The notes under the pieces were generated by a model. That model was not told the DNA's origin. It worked only from the letters and a program-made list of their open reading frames with translations, and did no database searches. This document shows positions 1 through 7,974 of a stretch of 32,165 nt of DNA, piece by piece. This stretch comes from Bacillota bacterium. GTDB lineage: Bacteria; Bacillota; UBA994; UBA5500. The first letter of the stretch is position 1; every line of letters begins with the position of its first letter. The translations under genes and the position numbers were made by a program. The DNA lies in contig JAEZJZ010000029.1 of NCBI GenBank assembly GCA_023436245.1, positions 1 through 32,165 on the forward strand. The letters run 5' to 3'.

Positions 1-157
1 TTACCACGAAGCGTGCCCCCTATGCGGCCCACTCTCCGCGTCTGTAACAGGGGTATTAGCTGGTCTCTGCAGGAGACCGAAAAATGGCCGCGTTAGCCAA
101 TGCTCAACAGAACTGCAGATTAATTGCAGTCAGGCTGCACCTGCTTAGGGGCAAGTG
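1..157. other. Left edge, no gene assignable
   Basis: No gene can be supported here. One + frame stays open from the edge to a stop at 146-148 and another to 94-96, but neither gives a recognisable protein, so each could be the tail of a truncated gene or chance. A 6-bp inverted repeat (62-67 with 73-78, 5-nt loop) lacks a T-run on either strand and is not called a terminator. Confidence 0.4.
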
Positions 158-1672
158 ATGGAGGGGTACAGTTTGACCACGTCGCAGCAAGCGATTTTCG
201 AATTTACGCAGGCACAGCAGCTGGCTCTGCTGTTGGAGACCCTATCCGCGAAGCTCGGTGTGGCCCTGACTCTGCTCAGCGTGGATGATGGCAAAGTCAT
301 CTGCAGTTCCGGCAGCGAAAGTAGTGACCGGTTCAGGATCCATTGCTGGCCACATATCGTAGCCGCCGTCACTCTACTTCACTCGGGTTCCAATCGCATC
401 CTCGAACTAGACGGTCACCACCTCTATTGCTCTCGCCTAGACCTGGCCGGCGCAGAGCTGGCGTTGCTCACCGGCAGCTTTGTTGGCTCGAGCGGGCAGT
501 TGCGCAACTGTCCTTGCCCTGCGGACGCAGTCAGCGGGATCTGGCCGTCTGCGCAAGAGCTCTCTTCGCTGGAGACTGATCTCAGGACGGCTGAGAGCCT
601 GATCTGGCAGTTCCTGCAGGGGCAGTGGAGTCAGGCTCGGGAACGAGCCCTTGCTCCGCTGATGGAGAAGATGGCCAACCATGGAGAGTTCCCCACGGCT
701 GATGAGTGTTATCGGTATGTGGTCGAGCTGGCCGCGACCGCTCCCGGGGTAGCCGTGGCTGGGTTGCGCGTTCCCACGGCCGCTGGTACCGGCAGGCTAG
801 TAGCTTGGTCTGGCGAAGGACCAGCGAATATGCCGGAAGAGCTCCCAATAGCCGGAATTTGGGGAAAGTGCCTGCGAGATGGGAGGTCGCGCTTTGTGGC
901 CAGCCTGGCAGAAGATCCAGGGGTGCCTCTGCAGTTGGTTGGCAGAGTGGGCAGTCTGAGCGTTGCCCATATTCCCTTGGAAGCCGGCGGAGAGGTCGCG
1001 GCAGTTTTAGTTGCTGGCTTCAGAGACTCTCGATCAGCTCATAGCCGACAGACGCGGGACGCACTGGAGCTGGTGCGGAAATGTGGCTCTCTTTCTATTG
1101 CGGTGACAAAGGCCAAAGAGGACACGGTGACCATCAGACGTCAGCTTTCCGCCCGTTCGCATATCTTGGAGCAACTGGCCATGGGCTCCAACCCGACGGA
1201 TCTCTTGCCGGAGATTGAGCAGGTGGCCGGCCTACTCTACGGGTTTTCTTGGGTGAGAGTTCGCGTGGGAGGCGTCAAGGGTGAGCCTGATTCTGGAGAT
1301 ATTGTTGATTTGCCACTGCGTTCAGGAGAAGCGATCATCGCCCATCTCAACCTCAGGCAGGCGGAGGTCGAGTCACTGGGAACGGAGCAGGCAAGCTCCT
1401 GTGTCAACTTCTTGGAACGGTATATCGCCGTCTGGCTGCGGCTGGCCGAACGTGGTCAACCCGGGAGAAATGTTTCTCTCGCCGCTATCCTGACGCCTCG
1501 GGAACTGCAAGTGGCACGCCTGTTGTCTCGGGGAGAAAGCAACAAGACGATTGCTTCGGCCCTAGGGCTGAGTGAGAAGACAATCAAGTCTCACGTCTCG
1601 AACATCCTGCGCAAGCTGCAACTGCCCGACCGCACGGCAGTTGCGGTGCTGGTTGCCAAACACGGAAAGTGA
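158..1672 (+). CDS. LuxR/NarL-type transcriptional regulator with N-terminal sensory region
   Basis: The C-terminal 60 residues (about 445-504) are a clear LuxR-type helix-turn-helix: LTPRELQVARLL, then SNKTIASALGLSEKTIKSHVSNIL, so the protein should bind DNA. The first 150 residues have no firm family match; several Cys and His residues (HCWPHI, YCSRLD, CPCPAD) loosely recall PocR-type ligand domains, which is speculative. Residues of about 175-330 look GAF-like. No receiver domain with a phosphorylatable Asp is visible, so activation is probably by ligand. Start: ATG 158 is preceded by AGGGG; TTG 173 has a better GGAGGGG (160-166) six bases upstream and may be the real start; GTG 155 is less likely. 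The gene stands alone, closed by a terminator, upstream of the chemotaxis operon. Its target is unknown. The HTH is certain, the sensory assignment weak. Confidence 0.85.
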   Translation: MEGYSLTTSQQAIFEFTQAQQLALLLETLSAKLGVALTLLSVDDGKVICSSGSESSDRFRIHCWPHIVAAVTLLHSGSNRILELDGHHLYCSRLDLAGAELALLTGSFVGSSGQLRNCPCPADAVSGIWPSAQELSSLETDLRTAESLIWQFLQGQWSQARERALAPLMEKMANHGEFPTADECYRYVVELAATAPGVAVAGLRVPTAAGTGRLVAWSGEGPANMPEELPIAGIWGKCLRDGRSRFVASLAEDPGVPLQLVGRVGSLSVAHIPLEAGGEVAAVLVAGFRDSRSAHSRQTRDALELVRKCGSLSIAVTKAKEDTVTIRRQLSARSHILEQLAMGSNPTDLLPEIEQVAGLLYGFSWVRVRVGGVKGEPDSGDIVDLPLRSGEAIIAHLNLRQAEVESLGTEQASSCVNFLERYIAVWLRLAERGQPGRNVSLAAILTPRELQVARLLSRGESNKTIASALGLSEKTIKSHVSNILRKLQLPDRTAVAVLVAKHGK

Positions 1673-1683
1673 GCGGAATACCT

Positions 1684-1727
1684 GACCTAGGTTGACGGGT
1701 TACACCCGTGGGCCTAGGTCTTTCTTT
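1684..1727 (+). terminator. Rho-independent terminator after the LuxR gene
   Basis: GACCTAGG (1684-1691) pairs with CCTAGGTC (1713-1720), and inside it ACGGGT (1695-1700) pairs with ACCCGT (1704-1709). The stem is followed by TTTCTTT (1721-1727). It lies 12 bases after the stop codon. Confidence 0.85.
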
Positions 1728-1752
1728 CGACAGGATTAGGGCCAAAGTACGA

Positions 1753-1823
1753 TATTTCGACAATGGGAGGACAGGTATAATCAAGATGTAATAATGGGAA
1801 TTATTGAGAATAATTACTAGTAA
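1753..1823 (+). promoter_or_regulatory. AT-rich dyad region and candidate promoter of the chemotaxis operon
   Basis: A sharply AT-rich patch in GC-rich surroundings. TATAAT at 1776-1781 is a perfect -10 hexamer, but no good -35 sits 16-18 bp upstream (TATTTC at 1753-1758 is the best at 17 bp). Just downstream lie a perfect inverted repeat AATTATT-gag-AATAATT (1799-1815) and an overlapping palindrome TTACTAGTAA (1814-1823). These would sit in the initially transcribed region and could be an operator. The regulator is unknown; no sigma-28 or sigma-54 consensus was seen. Confidence 0.45.
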
Positions 1824-1893
1824 TAAATAGCTAGCCGGTAATTAGGAATGATCGCTTCTAGAGAAAGTGATGGGAGACGTTGGTTGAAGCATG

Positions 1894-1925
1894 GCCCTCA
1901 CCGTTGTGCTTGGCGCAGTGAGGGC
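1894..1925 (+). promoter_or_regulatory. Hairpin in the 5' leader of the chemotaxis operon
   Basis: GCCCTCAC (1894-1901) pairs perfectly with GTGAGGGC (1918-1925) around a 16-nt loop. There is no T-run, so it is not a simple terminator. CTCCT (1941-1945) downstream can pair with the AGGAG of the ribosome-binding site (1956-1960), so the leader could mask initiation. It matches no riboswitch class that I recognise. Confidence 0.4.
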
Positions 1926-1963
1926 GGCGTGGCCTCGTTGCTCCTGTCAGATAAAAGGAGGTC

Positions 1964-2347
1964 ATGAGCGTGCCCTGTAGCGTGTTAGTGATCGATGACT
2001 CGCCGTTTGTGTTCAAGGCGGTGAAGCGTGCCTTGGAGCCTCACGGCATTCAGATCGTTGGTCACGCCAAGAACGGCCAACAAGGAATTGAACTTGTACA
2101 GGAGCTGACTCCCGACGTGATCACGCTGGACATCACGATGCCGGTGATGGACGGACTGCAGACAGCTGACTGGTTGTCCAAGCACCGACCTGGGAGTAGG
2201 GTGATCATGATGAGCGCGATGGGTGACGATGGCTTGCTCGAAACAGCAAGGCAACTAGGCGTCGATCACTTCATCTCGAAGCCGTTCCAAGGGGATGATC
2301 TGCTGACGGCCGTGCGCCAGTTGGCTGCGGAGGGCGGCAATTCATGA
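1964..2347 (+). CDS. cheY: CheY-like single-domain response regulator
   Basis: A stand-alone receiver domain of 127 residues with the full phospho-acceptor set: acidic pair D11-D12, phospho-acceptor D56 in TLDITMPVMDG, S84 in MMSAM and K106 in SKPF. There is no output domain, so it should act by protein contact like CheY at the flagellar switch, or as an adaptation regulator. It is the first gene of the operon and overlaps the following CheX-like gene by 4 bases (ATGA), consistent with a kinase-regulator-phosphatase set. AGGAGG (1956-1961) is only 2 bases from ATG 1964 but 8 bases from the in-frame GTG at 1970, so translation may start at 1970 and give a protein two residues shorter. The family is certain; calling it the motor CheY is an inference. 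Confidence 0.9.
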   Translation: MSVPCSVLVIDDSPFVFKAVKRALEPHGIQIVGHAKNGQQGIELVQELTPDVITLDITMPVMDGLQTADWLSKHRPGSRVIMMSAMGDDGLLETARQLGVDHFISKPFQGDDLLTAVRQLAAEGGNS

Positions 2348-2793
2348 GCGATTATCTTGTTCATTTCGCGGGAGTCTTTGAGTCGGTCGCCATTGCGATG
2401 ACGGGCGTCAATTTCCAATCTACTCAAACGGGCTGGTCCCGACCTGAGACCTCGTTGGTTGCTGTCATCGGCGTCACGGGCGGGGATCGCGGGACGGTGC
2501 AACTTGAGTTCAGCCTGGACACAGCGAGAGTGCTCGGCGAGGCCATGAACGACGCTCCACTGGAAGAAGAGGAGTTGCTGCTTTTCATCGGAGAGCTGGC
2601 CAACACCGTCTGCGGCAATGCCATCAGCCGGCTCAATCAGGTGGGCACGAGCGGGCGCCACTGGCTGACTCCCCCGGTTGTCTTCCTCGGAAGCGATCTG
2701 CAGGTGAGTTCGCCTAGCTTGCAACCCTGTTTCCTGCACTACCAGAGTGACGTTGGCGATGCCAGGATACGCATCAGCTTTGAGGGGGTATAA
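2344..2793 (+). CDS. cheX: CheX/CheC-family chemotaxis phosphatase (first copy)
   Basis: A 149-residue protein of the CheC/CheX/FliY phosphatase class. The diagnostic catalytic helix is GELANTVCGNAIS, with E84 and N87 spaced as in the E-x-x-N active site and the typical GN after it. A single such helix and the short length fit CheX better than CheC, which has two. It should dephosphorylate CheY-P and so reset signalling in the cytoplasm. It overlaps the cheY stop by 4 bases, implying coupled translation, and is followed 3 bases later by a second family member. Divergence at the termini makes the name CheX less certain than the activity. No CheD gene is nearby. Confidence 0.78.
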   Translation: MSDYLVHFAGVFESVAIAMTGVNFQSTQTGWSRPETSLVAVIGVTGGDRGTVQLEFSLDTARVLGEAMNDAPLEEEELLLFIGELANTVCGNAISRLNQVGTSGRHWLTPPVVFLGSDLQVSSPSLQPCFLHYQSDVGDARIRISFEGV

Positions 2794-2796
2794 GGC

Positions 2797-3243
2797 ATGA
2801 CACTTGGACCAGCCCTGACGCAAGCTGTGACTGCGGTCCTACCCATGTTTGGGTTCTCCGTGGTCCTGACGTTGGAGGAGTCACTAGCAAGTCTCAGTTC
2901 CGGCGCGGAAGTGAACGTGCTGCTCGGCTTCTCGGGCGGAATGCGCGGTAGCCTGGTGCTCGGGTGCTCCCAGCTACTGGCGCGGGAGATCGTCTCCCGG
3001 ATGATGGGCGGAGCCACAGTACTGGAGCTGGATGAAATGGGCAGAAGTGCGCTGGCAGAGCTGGCGAATATGCTGGGTGGCTCAGCATTGGGATATGTGG
3101 ACACGGACACCGCGATCGAGCTCTCCCCACCGACGCTGATCACCGGGCAACGCCTGCATCTCTTGATCAGCCAAGTCGTCTCAACTCGTTTGGTCTACTC
3201 GCTGGAAGAAGAACAGCTTACGCTCTCCTACTGCACAGAATAG
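2797..3243 (+). CDS. cheX: CheX/CheC-family chemotaxis phosphatase (second copy)
   Basis: A 148-residue CheC/CheX-class protein with catalytic helix SALAELANMLGGSALG; E88 and N91 form the E-x-x-N pair. Its sequence is clearly different from the gene upstream although the fold signature is shared, so the two are old paralogs or separately acquired. CheX acts as a dimer in the known family, so a heterodimer or separate CheY-P and CheB-P targets are possible, but this is inference. It starts 3 bases after the preceding stop, with a GAGGGGG ribosome-binding site inside the end of that gene. A 36-base gap with AAAGGAGGGGGAG separates it from cheA. Confidence 0.75.
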   Translation: MTLGPALTQAVTAVLPMFGFSVVLTLEESLASLSSGAEVNVLLGFSGGMRGSLVLGCSQLLAREIVSRMMGGATVLELDEMGRSALAELANMLGGSALGYVDTDTAIELSPPTLITGQRLHLLISQVVSTRLVYSLEEEQLTLSYCTE

Positions 3244-3279
3244 CGAAGCTGACCCTAGTATTCGGAAAGGAGGGGGAGT

Positions 3280-4938
3280 ATGGCGCCGATAGACCCTGAA
3301 CTCTGGCAGGACTTTATCAGTGAAGCCGATGAGCATTTGGAGAACATCGAAGGCAGCATCATGCGCTGGGAGGCCGAGCCAGAGAATCGGGAGATAATCC
3401 ACGATCTATTTCGTGCCTTTCACAGTCTGAAGGGCCTGGCTGGCTTTGTGGAGCAGAGCATGATTCAGCAACTGGCCCACGAGACGGAGACACTGCTGCA
3501 CAGATGCCGCGATGGCAACCTGACCGTCTGCCGAGAGATCGCGAACCTCATGCTCAGATCGCGAGACTTGATTGCGGCAGTCTGTACCAATCCCGCGCTG
3601 GTCGATGATGCTCAGTTCGCCTCTGCAATTGATCAGCAGTCCGTCAGCCTGCAAATCGCGGCGAATGGTGGTTTGCCGGCGCAGGCGGAGGGCACAAAGG
3701 CGCCGTGCAGGGAGGCTCCGGCAAATGTGCCTGGACCGGTAGCAGGTCCGGCACCGACGGACAACGGCTTCGTTCGCATCCCAGCCAACAAGGTGGACAA
3801 CCTGGTTGACCTGCTGGGCGAGCTGCTGGTGATTCAGTCGCAGGTAGAACAGTCGCTGCTAACCCAGTCTGGCATCAGTGTGGAACTGATGAACTCGGTT
3901 AACAGCATGGCCAGAATTAGCAGGGAGATTCAGAATGTCTCCATGTCCATGCGCATGGTCTCGCTCAAATCCACCTTTCAAAAAGTGGTGCGCATTGCGC
4001 GCGACGCCACCGATGAACTGGGTAAACAGGTGCAGATTGTCACCCAGGGAGAGGAGACAGAGATCGATCGCAGTGTTGCCGACAAGCTGATCGATCCCTT
4101 GCTGCACTTGGTCAAGAACTGTATTTCTCACGGGATTGAGCAGGAGGAGGTGCGACTGCAGCAAGGCAAAGCCGCATCTGGCAACGTGCAGGTGCGCGCA
4201 TACAGCAAACGCGGCAGCGTTTACGTCACTGTCAGCGACGATGGGCGAGGCATTGATCTGCAGCGGGTGCTGCAAAAGGCGATGGAACAGGGCTTGGCTG
4301 ACCCGGTGAGCAAGTACAGCCAGGAGGAGATCATCCGTTTTCTCTTCCAGCCGGGTTTTTCCACCAAGGAGACGGTGGACAACGTGTCCGGTCGCGGGGT
4401 GGGGTTGGACGTCGTCCAGGCTGAACTGCGCAAGCTGGGCGGGCGAGTGGAGGTGCGCAGTTCACCCGGGCTGGGTACGGAGTTCGTGCTGAAGATTCCA
4501 ATCAATCTGGCGGTCACCAATGGCACCATCGTCTCCATCGCCTCGGAACACTACATCCTGCCTACACTCTTCATCAAGCGGATTGTCAGCATGGATCAGA
4601 GCATGCAGAGCGCAAGTTGGGTGAAGGTACACGGGCGTTTCTCAGCCGTCAGTCTGAAAGGGGAGGTAATTCCCTTGGCTGTCGTTCCCAAGCTCTATCC
4701 AGAGTCGCTCGGTGATTCAGCCGATCAATACAGGGTGGTGGTAGTGCTCGAGTTGGAGCAGGGACAGCGTGCCTTGCCAGTGGAGGCTATTGTCGGCAAA
4801 CGGGAGGTGGCCGTGAAGCCCCTCGGCACAGAGTTCGCCGGTGTCGAGGTGCTCGCGGGCGCATCTATTCTAGGAAACGGCAGAGTTGCATTGCTCTTGG
4901 ACGTGGAATCTTTGTTCAGGATGGGGGATGAGGAGTAG
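3280..4938 (+). CDS. cheA: Chemotaxis histidine kinase CheA (lacking a P2 domain)
   Basis: Autophosphorylating kinase that couples receptors to CheY and CheB. Domains in order: P1 Hpt (about 1-110) with phospho-acceptor H48 in FRAFHSLKGLAGF; a Pro/Ala-rich linker (about 130-162); P3 dimerisation (about 163-225); P4 ATPase (about 230-408) with N-box HLVKNCISHGIE (N280, H284), G1 box SDDGRGID (from residue 319) and G2 box GRGVGLD (371-377); and a C-terminal CheW-like P5 regulatory domain (about 410-552). At 552 residues it is shorter than classical CheA proteins, and the space between P1 and P3 is only a linker, so no P2 CheY-docking domain is present. It ends directly against cheW with no intergenic base, implying coupled translation. 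All catalytic boxes look intact. Confidence 0.95.
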   Translation: MAPIDPELWQDFISEADEHLENIEGSIMRWEAEPENREIIHDLFRAFHSLKGLAGFVEQSMIQQLAHETETLLHRCRDGNLTVCREIANLMLRSRDLIAAVCTNPALVDDAQFASAIDQQSVSLQIAANGGLPAQAEGTKAPCREAPANVPGPVAGPAPTDNGFVRIPANKVDNLVDLLGELLVIQSQVEQSLLTQSGISVELMNSVNSMARISREIQNVSMSMRMVSLKSTFQKVVRIARDATDELGKQVQIVTQGEETEIDRSVADKLIDPLLHLVKNCISHGIEQEEVRLQQGKAASGNVQVRAYSKRGSVYVTVSDDGRGIDLQRVLQKAMEQGLADPVSKYSQEEIIRFLFQPGFSTKETVDNVSGRGVGLDVVQAELRKLGGRVEVRSSPGLGTEFVLKIPINLAVTNGTIVSIASEHYILPTLFIKRIVSMDQSMQSASWVKVHGRFSAVSLKGEVIPLAVVPKLYPESLGDSADQYRVVVVLELEQGQRALPVEAIVGKREVAVKPLGTEFAGVEVLAGASILGNGRVALLLDVESLFRMGDEE

Positions 4939-5400
4939 ATGTTGTTAGCCAGTCCGGGAAAGTACCTGACATTTCTGCTTGATCAAGAAGAGTACAGCCT
5001 ACGTATCCAGCAAGTGAAGCAGATCGTCGGCATGATGGAGATCACTCGCGTGCCCGATATGCCAGCTTATATCAAAGGGATTGTCAACCTGCGTGGCAAG
5101 ATCATTCCGATCGCTGACCTGCGTCTGAGATTTGCCATGTCTGAAAAGGCCTACACGGACCGCACTTGCATCATTGTCCTGGAAAAGGCCAACGAAAGCC
5201 GCAGTTTGTTTGGGGTGTTGGTGGATGCGGTCTCTGATGTGGCTCAGATAGCTGAGGGTCAGATCGACCCACCGCCACCGATCAGGGGCGCCGGGCAGTC
5301 CAGTCCCGTCATCGGTGTTGGCAAGATCAAGGGCAAAGTCTTGTTGCTGTTGGATGCGGACCAGCTGTTGGACACGGCCGGGTTAGTTGGGACTAATTAA
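4939..5400 (+). CDS. cheW: Chemotaxis coupling protein CheW
   Basis: A 153-residue CheW, the adaptor that bridges chemoreceptors to the CheA P5 domain. Typical features: YLTFLLDQEEYSLRIQQVKQ at the start, the conserved stretch YIKGIVNLRGKIIPIADLR around residues 50-70, and a C-terminal hydrophobic run ending KVLLLLDADQLL. The ATG follows the cheA stop immediately, and its ribosome-binding site GAGGAG lies inside the end of cheA, so expression should be tightly linked. The receptor gene follows 21 bases later. The assignment is secure. Confidence 0.95.
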   Translation: MLLASPGKYLTFLLDQEEYSLRIQQVKQIVGMMEITRVPDMPAYIKGIVNLRGKIIPIADLRLRFAMSEKAYTDRTCIIVLEKANESRSLFGVLVDAVSDVAQIAEGQIDPPPPIRGAGQSSPVIGVGKIKGKVLLLLDADQLLDTAGLVGTN

Positions 5401-5421
5401 GCGGGGAGAGGTGATCTATTC

Positions 5422-7050
5422 GTGCTGAAGAATGCCAGGTTGAGTACTAAACTGCTGGGCGGGTTCATTGTTGTAGCTCTAATTGTCGCGATAGTTGCTG
5501 GAATCGGTTGGTACGGCGTCAATAGCGCCGGCAAGCAAATTGACTATCTGACCGTGACCATTATGCCTAGCATCCGAAACTTGCTGACTATGTCAGATGC
5601 CCTCAATGGCATCAAGGCAGCCGAACGCAGTCTGTTGCTGCCCAACTTGTCACAGCAGCTGACAGACAGACAACTGAGCGATATTCCGGCCCGCTTGACT
5701 GCGGCCGAACAAGCAATGCAGGTGTACGAGGAGACACCACATGACGATGAGGCACTGAGGCGTTGGGGTGAAGTGAAGGCGGCGTGGAATGCATGGCTTA
5801 CGGACCATGAGCAGTACATGGGCCTCTACCAGCAGTACGCTGCGAGCAAGAATGCGGCGCTGGCCACTACCATGCTCGCGCACAACCTGGAGCAGGAAGC
5901 GACAACGGTGAACACCACCATTGACCTGCTGCAGGATCTGCTCGAGTACACCAAGCAGGCGGCTGACAACGCCAAAGCCGAGGCCAACTCGCTTGCCGAA
6001 CGGCTAACCTGGATCGTGATTGCGGGAGCCGCAGTCGGGGCGGTCTTGGCCGTGGTTTTGGGTGTGACACTTGGGCTCTCCATCAGTCGGCCACTGATGC
6101 AGGCTGTCGGCTCGTTGGGCGAGTCATCCGAGCAAGTGGCAGCAGCCTCAGAACAGCTCTCCAGCACCAGCCAGCAGATTGCGGGAGGGAATAACGAATT
6201 GGCCAGTTCAGTGGAGGAGACTTCATCTACCCTAGAGGAAGCCTCATCGATGGTGCAGCAGAATACCGAGAACACCCGGCAAGCCGCATCGCTGGCAGGG
6301 TTAGCTAAGGATGCCGCAGACAAGGGCAACCGTGAAATGCAAGAGATGCAGGCGGCAATGAAGGAGATCAAGAAGTCCAGCGACCAGATCGCCAAGATCG
6401 TCAAGGTTGTGGATGAGATCGCCTTCCAGACCAACATCCTGGCTCTGAACGCAGCTGTGGAGGCCGCTCGCGCTGGCGACGTGGGCATGGGCTTTGCGGT
6501 TGTTGCCGAAGAGGTGCGCAGCCTTGCCCAACGGAGTGCGCAGGCCGCCAAGGACACTGCCGACATTATCGAGAGCAATATCCAGCTCTCGGAGCGTGGC
6601 ATGGAAGTGAGTGCGCGTGCGGCGGAGTCTCTGGCGGAGATCACCGTACAGGCCAGAAAGGTGAACGAGCTGATGGATGAGATTGCGGCAGCCAGTCAGG
6701 AACAGGCACAGGGTATTCATCAGATCAACCGAGCGATCACGCAAATGGAGCAGGTCACCCAGCAGAACGCAGCCGGATCAGAAGAAGCCGCCACAGCGGC
6801 CGAGGAACTGTCCTCCCAGGCCGAGAACATGCAGGGCATCGTGCTGGGCTTGGAGAGATTGGTTGAGGGGGCGCGGGTTGATGTCCGGCGACAGGCTAGA
6901 TTCAGTCAGGCTCAGGCCAAGGTAGCTCCGGTGCGCAAAGCGGCAGCCGGGGCTGGGCGGGAAGCACTGGTCGGAACGCGACCCGGTAAAGGCAAGCAGA
7001 GACGGCCAGAGGACATCATCCCTCTGGAAGAGGATCAGCAGGGATTCTAG
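5422..7050 (+). CDS. mcp: Membrane chemoreceptor (methyl-accepting chemotaxis protein)
   Basis: A 542-residue transmembrane chemoreceptor. TM1 is about residues 11-32; the periplasmic or outer region (about 33-193) is helical and resembles a four-helix-bundle sensor; TM2 is about 196-221. Only the first HAMP helix (SISRPLMQAVGSL) is recognisable before the coiled-coil adaptation region begins, so a full HAMP domain is missing. The signalling hairpin tip, EIAFQTNILALNAAVEAARAG (about 332-352), is canonical. Q/E-rich pairs flank it and are likely methylation sites for the CheR encoded next. The C-terminus (RRPEDIIPLEEDQQGF) lacks a WxxF-type CheR tether of the enterobacterial kind. GTG start with GGGGAGAGG upstream. 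The ligand cannot be read from sequence. Confidence 0.93.
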   Translation: MLKNARLSTKLLGGFIVVALIVAIVAGIGWYGVNSAGKQIDYLTVTIMPSIRNLLTMSDALNGIKAAERSLLLPNLSQQLTDRQLSDIPARLTAAEQAMQVYEETPHDDEALRRWGEVKAAWNAWLTDHEQYMGLYQQYAASKNAALATTMLAHNLEQEATTVNTTIDLLQDLLEYTKQAADNAKAEANSLAERLTWIVIAGAAVGAVLAVVLGVTLGLSISRPLMQAVGSLGESSEQVAAASEQLSSTSQQIAGGNNELASSVEETSSTLEEASSMVQQNTENTRQAASLAGLAKDAADKGNREMQEMQAAMKEIKKSSDQIAKIVKVVDEIAFQTNILALNAAVEAARAGDVGMGFAVVAEEVRSLAQRSAQAAKDTADIIESNIQLSERGMEVSARAAESLAEITVQARKVNELMDEIAAASQEQAQGIHQINRAITQMEQVTQQNAAGSEEAATAAEELSSQAENMQGIVLGLERLVEGARVDVRRQARFSQAQAKVAPVRKAAAGAGREALVGTRPGKGKQRRPEDIIPLEEDQQGF

Positions 7051-7051
7051 G

Positions 7052-7089
7052 GAGAAGGGCGGAGGAGCAGCGCCTCCGCCGCCCTTCTC
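7052..7089 (+). terminator. Strong GC hairpin between the receptor gene and cheR
   Basis: GAGAAGGGCGG (7052-7062) pairs perfectly with CCGCCCTTCTC (7079-7089), and the interior can pair further (AGG with CCT). It begins 2 bases after the receptor stop. No run of T follows, so it may act as a partial terminator or an mRNA 3'-end stabiliser that sets unequal expression of the receptor and of cheR-cheB. Confidence 0.5.
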
Positions 7090-7127
7090 TGGCATTATTG
7101 CGTGCAGAGAGCACTCTGGAGAGGTGA

Positions 7128-7949
7128 GTGAGGCGAGTGGCGGACTTCGGAGACAGGGAGTTTCGGCAGTTCAGTGAGTTGGTCTATCAGCAGTTTGGCA
7201 TCCATCTGACTCCTGCCAAGCAAGCCATGCTGCAGGCGAAGCTCGGCCAGTTGCTGCGTCGCCACGGTCTGAGCGACTACCAGGAGCTGTACAGGTTGTT
7301 GACTGGGGTGGAGCAGCAGCGCTACCTGGTTGATCTGGCCGATGTGATCACTACCAACAAGACGGAGTTCTTTCGCGAGGTTGGACACTTTGATTTCATC
7401 CGGCAACGCATGCAGTTCATCCTGCAGCAGAACCCGCGCATCAGCCGGTCTCAGGAAATCCGGGCCTGGAGTGCGGGCTGTTCGACCGGGGAAGAACCAT
7501 ACACCTTGGGGATGGTCCTGCTGGAGAGCCTGCCATCCGAGATCCGCATTCGCATCTTGGCGACCGATATCAACCATCGCGTTTTGAGTAGGGCACAGCG
7601 CGGGCTCTACCCTGCAGAGCTGGAGCAGAGTGTTGGCAGTCATTACTTGCATAAGTACTTCCACCAGGTCGATGACGGCTATCAGGTGAACGACGTGCTG
7701 CGCAGAGTGACCACGTTCCGATCTTTCAATTTGGTCAACCCCTTGCCTCTGCGCGACACTGTGGACATTATCTTCTGCCGCAACGTGATGATTTACTTCG
7801 ATCAGCGCATGCAGGAGGCATTGCTGAAGAGGTTTCACGATGCGCTCACTCCTGGAGGGCTGCTGTTCATCGGACACTCAGAGAGCCTGTCCAATCGCAA
7901 GCATGCTTTCCGTTATGTCCAGCCGACCATCTATCAACGGCCCCGCTAG
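7128..7949 (+). CDS. cheR: Chemotaxis protein methyltransferase CheR
   Basis: SAM-dependent methyltransferase that adds methyl groups to receptor glutamates. A short helical N-domain (about 1-80) precedes the catalytic domain, with SAM-binding motif AWSAGCSTGEEPYTLGM, motif LATDINHRVLSRAQRGLY, and FCRNVMIYFDQRMQ near the C-terminus, all typical of CheR. Length (273) is usual. Two starts are possible: GTG 7128 is only 3 bases from GGAGAGG (7118-7124), whereas GTG 7137 is better spaced from it, so the protein may begin VADFGDREF. It is separated from the receptor gene by a GC hairpin and from cheB by 25 bases. It forms the adaptation pair with CheB. Confidence 0.95.
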   Translation: MRRVADFGDREFRQFSELVYQQFGIHLTPAKQAMLQAKLGQLLRRHGLSDYQELYRLLTGVEQQRYLVDLADVITTNKTEFFREVGHFDFIRQRMQFILQQNPRISRSQEIRAWSAGCSTGEEPYTLGMVLLESLPSEIRIRILATDINHRVLSRAQRGLYPAELEQSVGSHYLHKYFHQVDDGYQVNDVLRRVTTFRSFNLVNPLPLRDTVDIIFCRNVMIYFDQRMQEALLKRFHDALTPGGLLFIGHSESLSNRKHAFRYVQPTIYQRPR

Positions 7950-7974
7950 CGCCCGTTTTAGAAAGGTTGAGATC

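Noticed and set aside
62..78. Inverted repeat GGTCTC/GAGACC near the left edge
   Set aside because: The stem is only 6 bp, with no T-run on either strand and no gene clearly upstream.
2266..2823. 185-residue - strand frame
   Set aside because: It is antisense to the first CheX-like gene and shows no motif.
5826..6644. 272-residue - strand frame
   Set aside because: It lies wholly inside the chemoreceptor gene and its Ser/Ala-rich sequence is the antisense of the coiled coil.
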